The position numbers were made by a program, and so were the translations under genes. A stretch of DNA of 64,000 nucleotides from Marispirochaeta sp963667435 (GTDB lineage Bacteria > Spirochaetota > Spirochaetia > JC444 > Marispirochaetaceae): positions 4,092,001 to 4,156,000 of the forward strand of contig OY763414.1 of assembly GCA_963667435.1 (NCBI GenBank), in the 5' to 3' direction. This document shows, in pieces, positions 9,133 to 17,882 of the stretch (its first letter is position 1; each line of letters begins with the position of its first letter). The notes beneath the pieces are model-generated. The model was not told the DNA's origin. It worked only from the letters and a program-made list of their open reading frames with translations, and did not search any database.

Positions 9133-9615
9133 ATGAAGATAGGATCCAGAATTCTTTTCAGCCTTTATGCTGGTTTTGTTGTTGCAACTCTGGTGCATAT
9201 TATTTATGGCCCGGCCGGACTGTTTGCTTATGGAAATATTGAGAGTGAAGCTGTTAAACTTGAGAAAAACCTGGAAGAGCTGAAGGGTATTCATACCGCT
9301 CTCTCGGTTGAATTTGATTCTCTGCGCCGTTCCGGTGAGCAGGTTGCACTCAAAGCACGGGATCTCGGGTATCTGAATGAAGGGGAAGGTATTATTGACG
9401 TTCCCTATATATGGCACCCTTCCAGAAGTTATTATGCCGTTGGAAGGATGGTAGGAGCTGATAGAACAATACGCTCCCGCAGTCAGCTCGGACTTGCCGC
9501 AGGGCTGATTGTCATGACTATTGTATTTCTTCTTTCCGGAAGTGTGGATACTGCAGACCCCGGAAGAAAACGGGCACGCTTAAAGGTTGTCTCTCCCGGA
9601 CAGGCTGGACCGTAG
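9133..9615 (+). CDS. DivIC/FtsB-like septum formation protein
   Basis: 160 residues. One N-terminal membrane segment (about 5-27) is followed by a coiled coil (about 40-80, AVKLEKNLEELKGIHTALSV) and then a short conserved patch, ARDLGYLNEGEGIIDV. That order matches the FtsB/DivIC family, small bitopic proteins of the divisome. Unlike the classical members it has a second membrane segment near the C-terminus (about 117-135), so it may span the membrane twice. It is the first gene of a plus-strand group and faces the acidic protein gene across 155 bases. That gap holds a TATAAT hexamer at 9068-9073 but no convincing -35 box. Confidence 0.65.
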   Translation: MKIGSRILFSLYAGFVVATLVHIIYGPAGLFAYGNIESEAVKLEKNLEELKGIHTALSVEFDSLRRSGEQVALKARDLGYLNEGEGIIDVPYIWHPSRSYYAVGRMVGADRTIRSRSQLGLAAGLIVMTIVFLLSGSVDTADPGRKRARLKVVSPGQAGP

Positions 9616-9671
9616 ATTATAAAGAATAATTTTCCTTGCATCCTTTCCGTTCTTTCGTCTATGCTGTATCA

Positions 9672-10685
9672 ATGAAAAACGCCCCTGGAGGCATTCTGCT
9701 TGAATTTGATGATTTCCCTCCATCGCCGGAAGTTCTGGCTCGCCTTATTCTGCGGGCAGGCGAACTATCCGCCGGACGGGTTCTGATTCATGCTGGTCGT
9801 CAATTCTGCTGGGGTTTTGATGATGCCCTGCGTGACTGTGCTGCTTATCCTGAAGAGGTTTTTCAGGGGATAATGTCTCTTGGAGAGAAGCGTGGCATCT
9901 GTTTTCTTCCTGTTATTACCCCATCAGATATTGATACCTTTATTTCCGCCCATGCAAGCACCTCGAAAGCCTTCAGGGAAGGGAATACCTCTGTACTGCT
10001 CAAGCTCCTTCAAAGGATTGTTGAAGGCCTTGTTGAGGATCTGCTATCGGTGTTTCGGGATGCTGAATTTGTGATATTCCTATCGGATTCCGGAAAGAGC
10101 AGAACCGGCCATCTGATTTTGGATCATCCGGAGGTTCTGTCGGAAGCAGGGGATGCGGCTGACATAGTTCTGAAATATGTTGAACGCGGGGATTTGCTGC
10201 AGTTTATTCCCGGTTCGGCGGAATCGGAGGAGACTTTGGTTCCGGTTTTTCCCGGGGGCGATGAATTTTCCCTCCCTGCACCTCCCGGATGGCTAGGGCT
10301 TTTGGATGAGAGTTATGAGTCGGTAACAGAATCCTTTCTCAGCATATATAAAAAGACAGACAATGTGCTTAAAGAACTCTGGTCCGGTCTCCGGTCCGCC
10401 TGGGAGGGCCGCGGGTACAGCGTAGAAGATGAGAGTGCCGAAGTTCACCTCTTATACGAGCTGCTGGGCCGCCTTGATACTGCTGCAGAACCGCTTTTTT
10501 CCCGGGACTGGTTTATCAGCCGCCGGAAGAAATGGATAAGAGGCTTTACCCGGGCTTTTATGTATCAGCAGGTGGAGGATGATCGCTTCGGCAACGATCT
10601 TTCCATACTCCTTTCTCTACTTGAATCCGGTCAAAAGCAGGGCCAGGATTTGCAAAAAGTTTTTTCAGCCAGGGGCGAAGAATGA
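9672..10685 (+). CDS. Unrecognised protein, possibly a degenerate TIM-barrel
   Basis: 337 residues from ATG 9672; TTG 9636 is an alternative and neither has a good ribosome site. The N-terminal half (GILLEFDDFPPSPEVLARL, then CFLPVITPSDIDTFISAH, then FRDAEFVIFLSDSG) recalls the strand-loop order of GH20-type TIM barrels, but the catalytic Asp-Glu pair is absent. The C-terminal half is helical. There is no signal peptide, so it is cytoplasmic. It sits 56 bases after the DivIC-like gene and overlaps the next gene by four bases (ATGA), so it is probably co-translated with the RsbW/cyclic-nucleotide protein. Function unknown. Confidence 0.5.
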   Translation: MKNAPGGILLEFDDFPPSPEVLARLILRAGELSAGRVLIHAGRQFCWGFDDALRDCAAYPEEVFQGIMSLGEKRGICFLPVITPSDIDTFISAHASTSKAFREGNTSVLLKLLQRIVEGLVEDLLSVFRDAEFVIFLSDSGKSRTGHLILDHPEVLSEAGDAADIVLKYVERGDLLQFIPGSAESEETLVPVFPGGDEFSLPAPPGWLGLLDESYESVTESFLSIYKKTDNVLKELWSGLRSAWEGRGYSVEDESAEVHLLYELLGRLDTAAEPLFSRDWFISRRKKWIRGFTRAFMYQQVEDDRFGNDLSILLSLLESGQKQGQDLQKVFSARGEE

Positions 10686-11968
10686 GTATGTTACCGGTTA
10701 TATCTACAGACAGTACTATCAATCTGGAGCTTGCAGAAATAATCAAACGGGATTTTTCCGATGTTGAACCGGTCTTTCTGCATACAAAGGAAGAGGTACT
10801 TGAACATCTGAAGTTTGAGCTGCCGGAACTGGTTATCTATAATCTGGGAGATGAAAATATAGATATCCGGTCTATTCTCGATGAGGTCCTGCAGGACGCC
10901 TGGATTCTTTACGGCGGAATAATTGGAATCGAAGGGGCTGATGGTCCCGGGCTGCCGGAAGAGTATCTGAAGCAGTTTAATTTTCTGTCACGAATAAGCC
11001 GGTCTTCTCTCGATTTCAGTTTCGCCAGGGCCTTCCGGATTATTCACCAGAACAGGAATATTTTGTTTCACCGGGATTTTTATAACAAGATTCTGGATAC
11101 CGTAAACGGAACATTCATAATCGACAACGATCCCTTTGACATAAAAACCTATGCACATCTTGTTACCAACTATCTGTATAATGCTGACTTTCTTAACATG
11201 GAGATGAGAGATCGGCTGCAGGTTTCGCTGATGGAGCTGCTTATGAATGCCATCGAACACGGCAACTGCTGCATAAGCTACAGTGAGAAAAACCAGTGGC
11301 TTGGTTCCCACGGGGATATTTTCGGTCTCATCCGGGAGAAAAACAGCAGTCCGGAGATTGCCGGAAGAAAAGTCCGGCTGACCTATCAGATTACCAATGA
11401 GGAGTCCCGTTTCACCATCTGCGATGACGGGGACGGGTTCGACTGGCGTGCTGCCATGTCCAGTACTTCAGCTCAGGATACGCTGGAGAAGCACGGACAT
11501 GGGATCAAGATGTCCGAATACTATCTCCACGGTCTTGAATACAACGAAGCAGGAAACTGTGTCTCTTTTTCTGTAACCCACCGGCAGGATGGTGTGAATT
11601 CAGTACCTGCCATATTCAAGGATCAACGGGAACAGTTTTTTAACGATGGAGAGGTTGTTTTTTCCGAAGATGAGGAATCCAACAACCTTTATTATATTGT
11701 AAACGGGAGCTTCGATGTAACTTCCAGGGGAAAACTGCTTTCCACCCTTACGCCGGCAGATATGTTTCTCGGCGAAATGTCATTCCTTGTAAACAACCGG
11801 CGTTCCGCCACAGTAGCTTCCCGGGGAAAGAGCTCTCTGATAACAATTACCAAGGTCGATTTTGTCAATCTTATCCGCAAAAATCCCCACTACGGAATGT
11901 TTCTTGCCCGTCTTCTGGCCCAGCGGCTGCAGAAGCTGAATGAGTATACGGCCAGGCTTCAGGTCTGA
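10682..11968 (+). CDS. RsbW-like ATPase fused to a cyclic-nucleotide-binding domain
   Basis: 428 residues in three parts. Residues 1-120 look like a pseudo-receiver. Residues about 150-300 form a GHKL ATPase of the anti-sigma (RsbW/SpoIIAB) type: N-box ELLMNAIEHG at 185-194, G1 box DDGDGF at 248-253, and HGHGI at 271-275. Residues about 315-415 form a cyclic-nucleotide-binding domain with FLGEMSFL at 362-369 and NRRSATV, whose Glu and Arg are the usual phosphate and ribose contacts. No histidine-phosphorylation motif is seen, so a serine-kinase or anti-sigma role gated by cAMP-like ligand is inferred. A STAS protein that could be its target lies 42 kb away at 53661-54014. Confidence 0.75.
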   Translation: MSMLPVISTDSTINLELAEIIKRDFSDVEPVFLHTKEEVLEHLKFELPELVIYNLGDENIDIRSILDEVLQDAWILYGGIIGIEGADGPGLPEEYLKQFNFLSRISRSSLDFSFARAFRIIHQNRNILFHRDFYNKILDTVNGTFIIDNDPFDIKTYAHLVTNYLYNADFLNMEMRDRLQVSLMELLMNAIEHGNCCISYSEKNQWLGSHGDIFGLIREKNSSPEIAGRKVRLTYQITNEESRFTICDDGDGFDWRAAMSSTSAQDTLEKHGHGIKMSEYYLHGLEYNEAGNCVSFSVTHRQDGVNSVPAIFKDQREQFFNDGEVVFSEDEESNNLYYIVNGSFDVTSRGKLLSTLTPADMFLGEMSFLVNNRRSATVASRGKSSLITITKVDFVNLIRKNPHYGMFLARLLAQRLQKLNEYTARLQV

Positions 11969-12019
11969 TACATAAGAAAGTTTCTATTGAAGATTTATCC
12001 CCTTTCCTGATAAAGTGTA

Positions 12020-12100
12020 GCCCACACGACTGGCGCTGTATACAAAGGCGGATCTAACCGCCGGGAAGTCTTTCGCCGCTGTCCCGCGCGCCTGGGGAAG
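12020..12100 (+). promoter_or_regulatory. ZTP (pfl-type) riboswitch candidate upstream of glyA
   Basis: The leader holds the conserved landmarks of the ZMP/ZTP riboswitch in order: ACTGGCG at about 12028, a hairpin GGCGG/CCGCC (12047-12051 with 12058-12062) running into CCGGGAAG, and GCGCCTGGGG near 12088. The GGCGC and GCGCC parts can form the expected pseudoknot. This class senses the purine intermediate ZMP/ZTP, which accumulates when 10-formyl-tetrahydrofolate is short, and is known to control glyA in other bacteria. No intrinsic terminator follows, and the ribosome site GGAGG is at 12128-12132, so translational control is more likely. P1 is the weakest part of the match. Confidence 0.7.
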
Positions 12101-12139
12101 CGACGCAATCTACTGTTATCTTTCACTGGAGGATTATCC

Positions 12140-13642
12140 ATGAACATTACCAAAGAGTATCTATCCGCCACCCCGGACCCTGATGCAGGCGCACTTGCCT
12201 ATATCGCGTCCCTCGAAGCAGTACACGCCGTCGCTCCGGAGATTGCTGCCAAAACTGTACAGGAGCTTGCGGACCAGCGCTCCAACCTGAAACTCATTGC
12301 CAGTGAGAACTACTGTTCTCTCGCTACCCAGCTTGCCATGGGAAACCTCCTTACTGATAAATATTCAGAAGGTTTTCCTTTTCACCGTTTTTATGCCGGC
12401 TGTGACAATGTTGACGCCGTAGAAAGCCGGGCAGCAGAAATAGCCTGTCAGATTTTCGGTGCTGATCATGCCTATGTTCAGCCTCATTCCGGTGCGGATG
12501 CAAACCTGATTGCCTACTGGGCAATCCTGTATCAGAAGGTAGAGGTTCCCGGCCTTGAAGAACTGGGTGAAACCAATCCTTCCAACCTTTCCCGGGAAGA
12601 CTGGGACAAGCTTCGGGAAAAACTCGGTAACCAGCGTCTTCTTGGCCTGGATTACTACTCAGGCGGTCACCTTACCCACGGCTACCGGCATAATGTTTCC
12701 GCCCAGATGTTTGATTCATACACCTACACAGTAGACAGAGAGACTGGTCTTCTTGACTACGATGCCATAGAAGCCCAGGCAAAAGAGATTAAGCCCCTTA
12801 TTCTGCTTGCTGGATATAGTGCCTATCCCCGTAAGATTGATTTCAAACGGATGCGGCAGATTGCCGATGGTGTAGGCGCTGTGCTTATGGTTGACATGGC
12901 TCACTTTGCCGGACTCGTTGCCGGTGGTGTTTTTGATGGTGACTACAATCCTGTAGCTCATGCCCATGTTGTTACCACCACCACCCATAAAACACTGCGG
13001 GGGCCCCGGGGCGGTATGGTTCTCTGCACAGAGGAGTTTGCCGAGGCTGTAGACAAGGGATGTCCCATGGTTATCGGGGGACCCCTGCCTCATGTTATGG
13101 CAGCGAAGGCTGTTGCATTCACCGAAGCCGCGAAGCCTGAATTCAAGGCATACGCAGCAAAAATCGTAGAAAACTGTCAGGCCATGGCAAACTACTGTCA
13201 GGTGGAAGGCATGACCGTCGCAACCGGCGGAACCGACAACCACCTCTTTCTGGTTGATGTCCGCGGCTTCGGCCTTAACGGCCGTCAGGCGGAAAGCGCA
13301 CTCAGAGAGAGCGGTATCACCATGAACCGGAACTCTCTTCCCTTTGATCCCAACGGCGCCTGGTATACCTCCGGTCTCCGCATGGGTACAGCGGCGGTTA
13401 CAACCCTCGGTATGGGGGACGCTGAAATGAAGGAGATTGCCTCCATTATCCAGCTGGTTCTCAGCAATACCAAACCGGCAACAATAAACACCGGTAAAAA
13501 TGCAGGTAAGCTCTCCAAGGCGAAATATGAAATAACCGACGGAGTAATAGAAGAGGCCAGAAGCCGGGTAAAAGCCCTGCTGGATACGTTCCTCCTCTAT
13601 CCGGAACTCGATTTAACGTTTATGCAGAAAAATTTTCAGTAA
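12140..13642 (+). CDS. glyA: Serine hydroxymethyltransferase, long form
   Basis: 500 residues. The enzyme interconverts serine and glycine using tetrahydrofolate and PLP. Visible landmarks are NLKLIASENYCS, LTDKYSEGFP, YVQPHSGADAN, and VVTTTTHKTLRGPRGG with the PLP-binding Lys at 284. It is about 80 residues longer than E. coli GlyA, with extra sequence around 140-190 (NPSNLSREDWDKLREKLG) and at the N-terminus, a form I associate with spirochaetes and chlamydiae. GGAGG seven bases upstream fixes the ATG. It follows the ZTP riboswitch candidate and is nine bases from ilvD, so the two form an operon under folate-linked control. Confidence 0.95.
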   Translation: MNITKEYLSATPDPDAGALAYIASLEAVHAVAPEIAAKTVQELADQRSNLKLIASENYCSLATQLAMGNLLTDKYSEGFPFHRFYAGCDNVDAVESRAAEIACQIFGADHAYVQPHSGADANLIAYWAILYQKVEVPGLEELGETNPSNLSREDWDKLREKLGNQRLLGLDYYSGGHLTHGYRHNVSAQMFDSYTYTVDRETGLLDYDAIEAQAKEIKPLILLAGYSAYPRKIDFKRMRQIADGVGAVLMVDMAHFAGLVAGGVFDGDYNPVAHAHVVTTTTHKTLRGPRGGMVLCTEEFAEAVDKGCPMVIGGPLPHVMAAKAVAFTEAAKPEFKAYAAKIVENCQAMANYCQVEGMTVATGGTDNHLFLVDVRGFGLNGRQAESALRESGITMNRNSLPFDPNGAWYTSGLRMGTAAVTTLGMGDAEMKEIASIIQLVLSNTKPATINTGKNAGKLSKAKYEITDGVIEEARSRVKALLDTFLLYPELDLTFMQKNFQ

Positions 13643-13651
13643 GGAGTCATC

Positions 13652-15493
13652 ATGGCGGATTATAAAATCACTCCCCGCAGTGCCACCAGTACTGCCGGCA
13701 GGCGAATGGCCGGGGCGCGCAGTCTCTGGCTTGCCAACGGCATGCAGCAGAAACAGTTCGGCAAACCGATTATAGGAATCGCCAACTCGTTTACCCAGTT
13801 TGTACCCGGTCATGTCCATCTTCATGAGATTGGTCAGCAGGTAAAGGGCTGGATAGAGGAGCAGGGCTGTTTTGCCGCTGAATTCAATACCATTGCCATT
13901 GACGACGGTATTGCCATGGGACACGATGGAATGCTCTACAGCCTTCCGTCCCGTGATCTTATTGCTGACAGCGTTGAGTACATGAGCAATGCCCACTGTG
14001 TGGATGCCCTGGTCTGTATTTCCAACTGTGATAAAATCACCCCGGGTATGCTTATTGCCTCCATGCGGCTCAATATTCCGGTTATCTTTGTTTCCGGTGG
14101 TCCCATGGAAGCCGGCGTCGTGGATGAGAAGAAATATGACCTCATTGACGCCATGATCATGGCTGCGGATGATAGTGTGGATGATGAGACAGTTGCAAAG
14201 ATTGAAGCGAGTGCATGTCCGACCTGCGGCTCCTGTTCCGGAATGTTCACTGCAAACTCAATGAACTGTCTTGCCGAAGCAATCGGTCTGGCGCTTCCCG
14301 GCAATGGTACAGTTGTAGCAACCCATGCAAAGCGTACTGATCTTTTCAAGGATGCGGCAAAACGGATTGTTGAAATGACCTACGCCTACTACCGGGATGG
14401 TGATGAATCGGTTCTTCCCCGGAATATCGCCAACCGACAGTCGTTCCTCAACGCAATGACTCTGGATATAGCCATGGGAGGTTCTACAAATACCATTCTT
14501 CACCTCCTTGCAATTGCCAAAGCCGGAGAGGTTGATTTTACCCTTCAGGATATTGATGAACTTTCCCGTAAGGTTCCCTGCCTCTGCAAGGTTGCGCCTT
14601 CTTCCCACTACCATGTAGAGGATGTAAACCGGGCAGGAGGAATCCTCGGTATTATGGCAGAACTTGACCGAATTGGTCTGCTTGATACTTCTGTTAAGCG
14701 GAACGATGGTCTGACTCTCAAGGAGGCTCTGGCAAAATACGATATTATGGCTTCAACCCTGAGTGCAGAAGCTGAATCAGTTTACCGGGCAGCTCCCGCG
14801 GGGGGACGGAATCTGGTTATGGGATCTCAGCAGGCAAAATTCAAAGAGCTGGATACCGATCGGGTAAACGGGTGTGTCAGGGACAAGGAGCATGCCTACT
14901 ATCAGGACGGCGGACTTGCTGTTCTATTCGGCAATATCAGTCAAAAAGGTGCTATTGTCAAAACCGCCGGGGTGGATCCTTCCATCTTCAAGTTTGAAGG
15001 TAAGGCTAAGGTTTTCAACTCCCAGGATCAGGCGGTTGACGGAATCCTCAACGGAAAAGTTCAGGCCGGTGATATTGTCATTATTCTTTACGAAGGACCC
15101 AAGGGTGGGCCGGGAATGCAGGAAATGCTCTATCCAACTTCCTATCTCAAGTCCATGCACCTCGATAAAGCCTGTGCCCTTATTACCGACGGACGTTTTT
15201 CCGGAGGTTCTTCGGGGCTCTCCATCGGTCATGTTTCGCCGGAAGCAGCAGCCGGCGGAGATATTGCCCTGGTTCAGGAGGGCGACACTATCCTGATAGA
15301 CATCCCCAACCGGAGGCTGGATCTTGTTATAGGCGATGAGGAACTATCCTCCCGCAGGAAAGCAATGGAAGCAAAAGGTAAGGATGCCTACAAACCGGTG
15401 GGCAGGGAACGGATGGTTTCTGATGCGCTTAAAGTGTTTGCAGCCTTTGCCTCTTCTGCTGATACCGGCGCCGCCCGGATGATTCCGGAATAG
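13652..15493 (+). CDS. ilvD: Dihydroxy-acid dehydratase
   Basis: 613 residues, the family length. It dehydrates dihydroxy-isovalerate and dihydroxy-methylvalerate to the keto acids of valine/leucine and isoleucine synthesis, using an iron-sulfur cluster. The signature ISNCDKITPGML has Cys 126, and ACPTCGSCSGMFTANSMNCL has Cys 189, 192 and 195; the C-terminal GRFSGGSSGLSIGHVSPEAA is also present. AAGGAG precedes the ATG. It follows glyA by nine bases and ends at a strong terminator. Placing it behind a ZTP riboswitch makes sense if its product ketoisovalerate feeds PanB, which uses methylene-tetrahydrofolate; that link is an inference. Confidence 0.95.
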   Translation: MADYKITPRSATSTAGRRMAGARSLWLANGMQQKQFGKPIIGIANSFTQFVPGHVHLHEIGQQVKGWIEEQGCFAAEFNTIAIDDGIAMGHDGMLYSLPSRDLIADSVEYMSNAHCVDALVCISNCDKITPGMLIASMRLNIPVIFVSGGPMEAGVVDEKKYDLIDAMIMAADDSVDDETVAKIEASACPTCGSCSGMFTANSMNCLAEAIGLALPGNGTVVATHAKRTDLFKDAAKRIVEMTYAYYRDGDESVLPRNIANRQSFLNAMTLDIAMGGSTNTILHLLAIAKAGEVDFTLQDIDELSRKVPCLCKVAPSSHYHVEDVNRAGGILGIMAELDRIGLLDTSVKRNDGLTLKEALAKYDIMASTLSAEAESVYRAAPAGGRNLVMGSQQAKFKELDTDRVNGCVRDKEHAYYQDGGLAVLFGNISQKGAIVKTAGVDPSIFKFEGKAKVFNSQDQAVDGILNGKVQAGDIVIILYEGPKGGPGMQEMLYPTSYLKSMHLDKACALITDGRFSGGSSGLSIGHVSPEAAAGGDIALVQEGDTILIDIPNRRLDLVIGDEELSSRRKAMEAKGKDAYKPVGRERMVSDALKVFAAFASSADTGAARMIPE

Positions 15494-15527
15494 CGCAGTA
15501 TTCGGTTTTTCATCTTTGGAAAATCAG

Positions 15528-15557
15528 GCCCCTCCGATTTTTCGGAGGGGCTTTTTT
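15528..15557 (+). terminator. Intrinsic terminator of glyA-ilvD
   Basis: A perfect ten-base-pair stem, GCCCCTCCGA with TCGGAGGGGC, closes a TTTT loop and is followed by six T residues. It lies 35 bases after ilvD and ends the operon. Confidence 0.95.
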
Positions 15558-15609
15558 GTTTTCATCAATGAAGTGACATCTGTATGCCGTCATGGTAATA
15601 TCGGCACAG

Positions 15610-16674
15610 ATGAAAAAGCTGAATTTTATTTATACAAGTATTCTTGTCCTTCTTTTGGGCTGTTCTCCTGTTGAGCACACTTCGGTTCCGACAGAGAAGG
15701 AAATCGAGACAGTCTCCAATCCGGTACCAGAGATAGTGCCGGCAAATAAGATTTTTCCCACCGGCAGAGAGCCGAAGCAGGTACTTTTTTCTGATGACTG
15801 CATCAATCTGATTGTTCCCCTGCTGCAGGGCCCGGGAATCAGTCTTATCAACACTCAAAGCGGAGCTGTCCGATGTATTGAAGTACCCGACTACGGGAGC
15901 AGGGAAGGGTTTGTCGAGGCGGTATTCAATCCGACAGGCACTTTATTGTATGTCTCTCAGATGACCACCGGTATGATTCATGTGTTTTCTCCTGAAGCAG
16001 AATATCTTCACAGCTTCTCCTCCGGCGGAGACTGGTCCAAGGTTATCGCCTTTTCTCCCGACGGTGCAATTCTGGCAGTATCCAACTGGCTCAGCAATAC
16101 CGTAACTATTATAGATACGGTCTCTGAGAAGGTTTTAACCTACCTATCATCAGATGGTGCTGAAGTCCCCCGGGGAGTCGTATTTACCCGGGACGGAAGC
16201 TCTGTTCTGGTAGCTTTTTTCGGCAGTGGAGATATTGTCTTGTATTCCACTGCAAACTGGGAAGAAATGGTTCGCATACACACCGGTGGGGCTCCCAGGC
16301 ATATTGTACTGCATCCGGCTAAGCCTCTGGCGTATATATCCAATATGGCCAGCCGTAAAGTTCATATACTGAATCTGGAGAATCAGCACATTATCGCCGA
16401 TTTAAATGTTGGCCCCAATCCGAACACCATCGATCTTAATCCCGACGGTTCACGCCTGTATGTTTCCTGCCGGGGATTAAATAACCCCGAAGACTATACC
16501 CTTCCCAGTCCGGAAAACGGTGAAGTGCATGAAATTGATACAATAACCCTGGAAACTGTGCGGATTATACCCGGCGGAAATCAGCCTACAGGTCTGGATG
16601 TTTCAGGTGACGGACGATTTCTCGCATTTACCAATTTTCAGGATAATACAGTGGAACTGCGCCCTCTATTCTGA
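15610..16674 (+). CDS. Beta-propeller lipoprotein (YVTN-like repeats)
   Basis: 354 residues from ATG 15610. It begins with a lipoprotein signal, MKKLNFIYTSILVLLLGC, with Cys 18 as the lipidated residue, so it is exported and anchored. The rest is a run of about seven strand repeats of the YVTN/Lgt-type propeller: FNPTGTLLYVSQM, FSPDGAILAVSNW, FTRDGSSVLVAFF, LHPAKPLAYISNM, LNPDGSRLYVSCR and VSGDGRFLAFTNF. Such propellers bind proteins or ligands and rarely carry catalysis. It has no operon partner: it follows the ilvD terminator and its end overlaps the convergent U32 gene by nine bases. Confidence 0.75.
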   Translation: MKKLNFIYTSILVLLLGCSPVEHTSVPTEKEIETVSNPVPEIVPANKIFPTGREPKQVLFSDDCINLIVPLLQGPGISLINTQSGAVRCIEVPDYGSREGFVEAVFNPTGTLLYVSQMTTGMIHVFSPEAEYLHSFSSGGDWSKVIAFSPDGAILAVSNWLSNTVTIIDTVSEKVLTYLSSDGAEVPRGVVFTRDGSSVLVAFFGSGDIVLYSTANWEEMVRIHTGGAPRHIVLHPAKPLAYISNMASRKVHILNLENQHIIADLNVGPNPNTIDLNPDGSRLYVSCRGLNNPEDYTLPSPENGEVHEIDTITLETVRIIPGGNQPTGLDVSGDGRFLAFTNFQDNTVELRPLF

Positions 16675-17880
16675 CTGAACAGCAGCCGGTTTTCTGAGAA
16701 TATATCCTTCCTCAACGGTAACCGACGGGCGGATAAAGTACTTCTTGCTGTGATCCGCTTTCTGTACCGGCTGCATGTTTTCATCAAAGAGTTCCCAGCG
16801 GGTATCCTCAAGAAAAGGAATATCCGGTCCTACAAACTGAATTGCATCACTGCTAAGAATCTGGTTCTTGACATCCAGTTCAAATATTCCCGGATTATCC
16901 GCAACCTCTTCAAGGATAGACCCGAGAAAAACAAAGCGTCGCTGATAAACCAGTTTTGTTGGCACCTCTATATCCGACTTGTCGAAGAAAAATCCTGTTG
17001 AATATTCTCTATGGCTCACATTGAAAAGATCTTCCCTGTACGTGTCAAGATTGGGATCTGCTTTGCCATCCAGGGCATCCAGGGTTTTTCGATAGGCCCT
17101 GGTAACGACAGCTGCGTAGTAGATGGATTTCATTCTGCCTTCAATCTTGAAGGAATCTATACCTGCATCTTTCAGCTCTTTCAGGTGATCAATCATGCAG
17201 AGGTCTTTTGACGAGAGTATGGTGGTGAAGTTTTCTCCCTCTTCAACGGGATAGTACTCACCCGGACGTTCCGACTCTTCCAGTACCCGGTATTGCCAGC
17301 GACAGGAGTGTGAGCAGTGACCTTCGTTGCCACTCCGGTCAGCCATGTAGGCACTGAGGAAGCAGCGTCCCGAGTAGGCAAGACACATTGCCCCATGAAC
17401 AAAGGCTTCAAGCTCAAGGTTCGGAACAGCTTTGCGAATATCGGATATCTCTTTCAGGCTGGTCTCCCGGCCGAGGATTATACGACTGAAGCCGAAATCC
17501 TGATATACCTTCGCAGAATCGGCATTTATGCAGTTTGCCTGGGTGGAGAGATGTAATGGAATATGAGGAAATGCCTTTTTCAGTATTGATGCGGCTCCAA
17601 GGTCGGAGACAATAAATGCATCGAGTGGATACTCAGCCAGATAGTCAAGATTTTCCCGGAGGCGGATAAGATCCTCATTATGAAAGAAAATATTCAAAGC
17701 GGCGTAAAGCTTTTTATTCCCTTTCATCCGGCGGATGGTCCGAAACTCATCCTCATGGAAATTCTCAGCCCGTGCCCGCAGACTGAAGTTGCGGATTCCA
17801 ATATAGACCGCGTCCGCTCCATAGCGGTAGGCGTATCCCAACTTTTCTATATTCCCTGCAGGAGCAAGAAGTTCACTCAT
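16666..17880 (-). CDS. U32-family peptidase, TrhP/YegQ type
   Basis: 404 residues. The N-terminus MSELLAPAGNIEKLGYAYRY and YGADAVYIGIRNFSLRARA open a U32 TIM-barrel. The signature EAFVHGAMCLAYSGRCFLS is followed by the cysteine-containing NEGHCSHSCRW, typical of the prephenate-dependent tRNA hydroxylation proteins TrhP (YegQ) and the related RlhA. The assignment to U32 is firm, that to tRNA wobble-uridine hydroxylation is by family. It is the last gene of a minus-strand set with lon and the VanY-like gene, starting two bases after the latter ends. Confidence 0.8.
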   Translation of the reverse strand: MSELLAPAGNIEKLGYAYRYGADAVYIGIRNFSLRARAENFHEDEFRTIRRMKGNKKLYAALNIFFHNEDLIRLRENLDYLAEYPLDAFIVSDLGAASILKKAFPHIPLHLSTQANCINADSAKVYQDFGFSRIILGRETSLKEISDIRKAVPNLELEAFVHGAMCLAYSGRCFLSAYMADRSGNEGHCSHSCRWQYRVLEESERPGEYYPVEEGENFTTILSSKDLCMIDHLKELKDAGIDSFKIEGRMKSIYYAAVVTRAYRKTLDALDGKADPNLDTYREDLFNVSHREYSTGFFFDKSDIEVPTKLVYQRRFVFLGSILEEVADNPGIFELDVKNQILSSDAIQFVGPDIPFLEDTRWELFDENMQPVQKADHSKKYFIRPSVTVEEGYILRKPAAVQSE

Positions 17881-17882
17881 TT

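Noticed and set aside
12020..12100. Tetrahydrofolate riboswitch before glyA.
   Set aside because: The THF aptamer landmarks are absent; ACTGGCG, CCGGGAAG and GCGCCTGGGG match the ZTP class instead.
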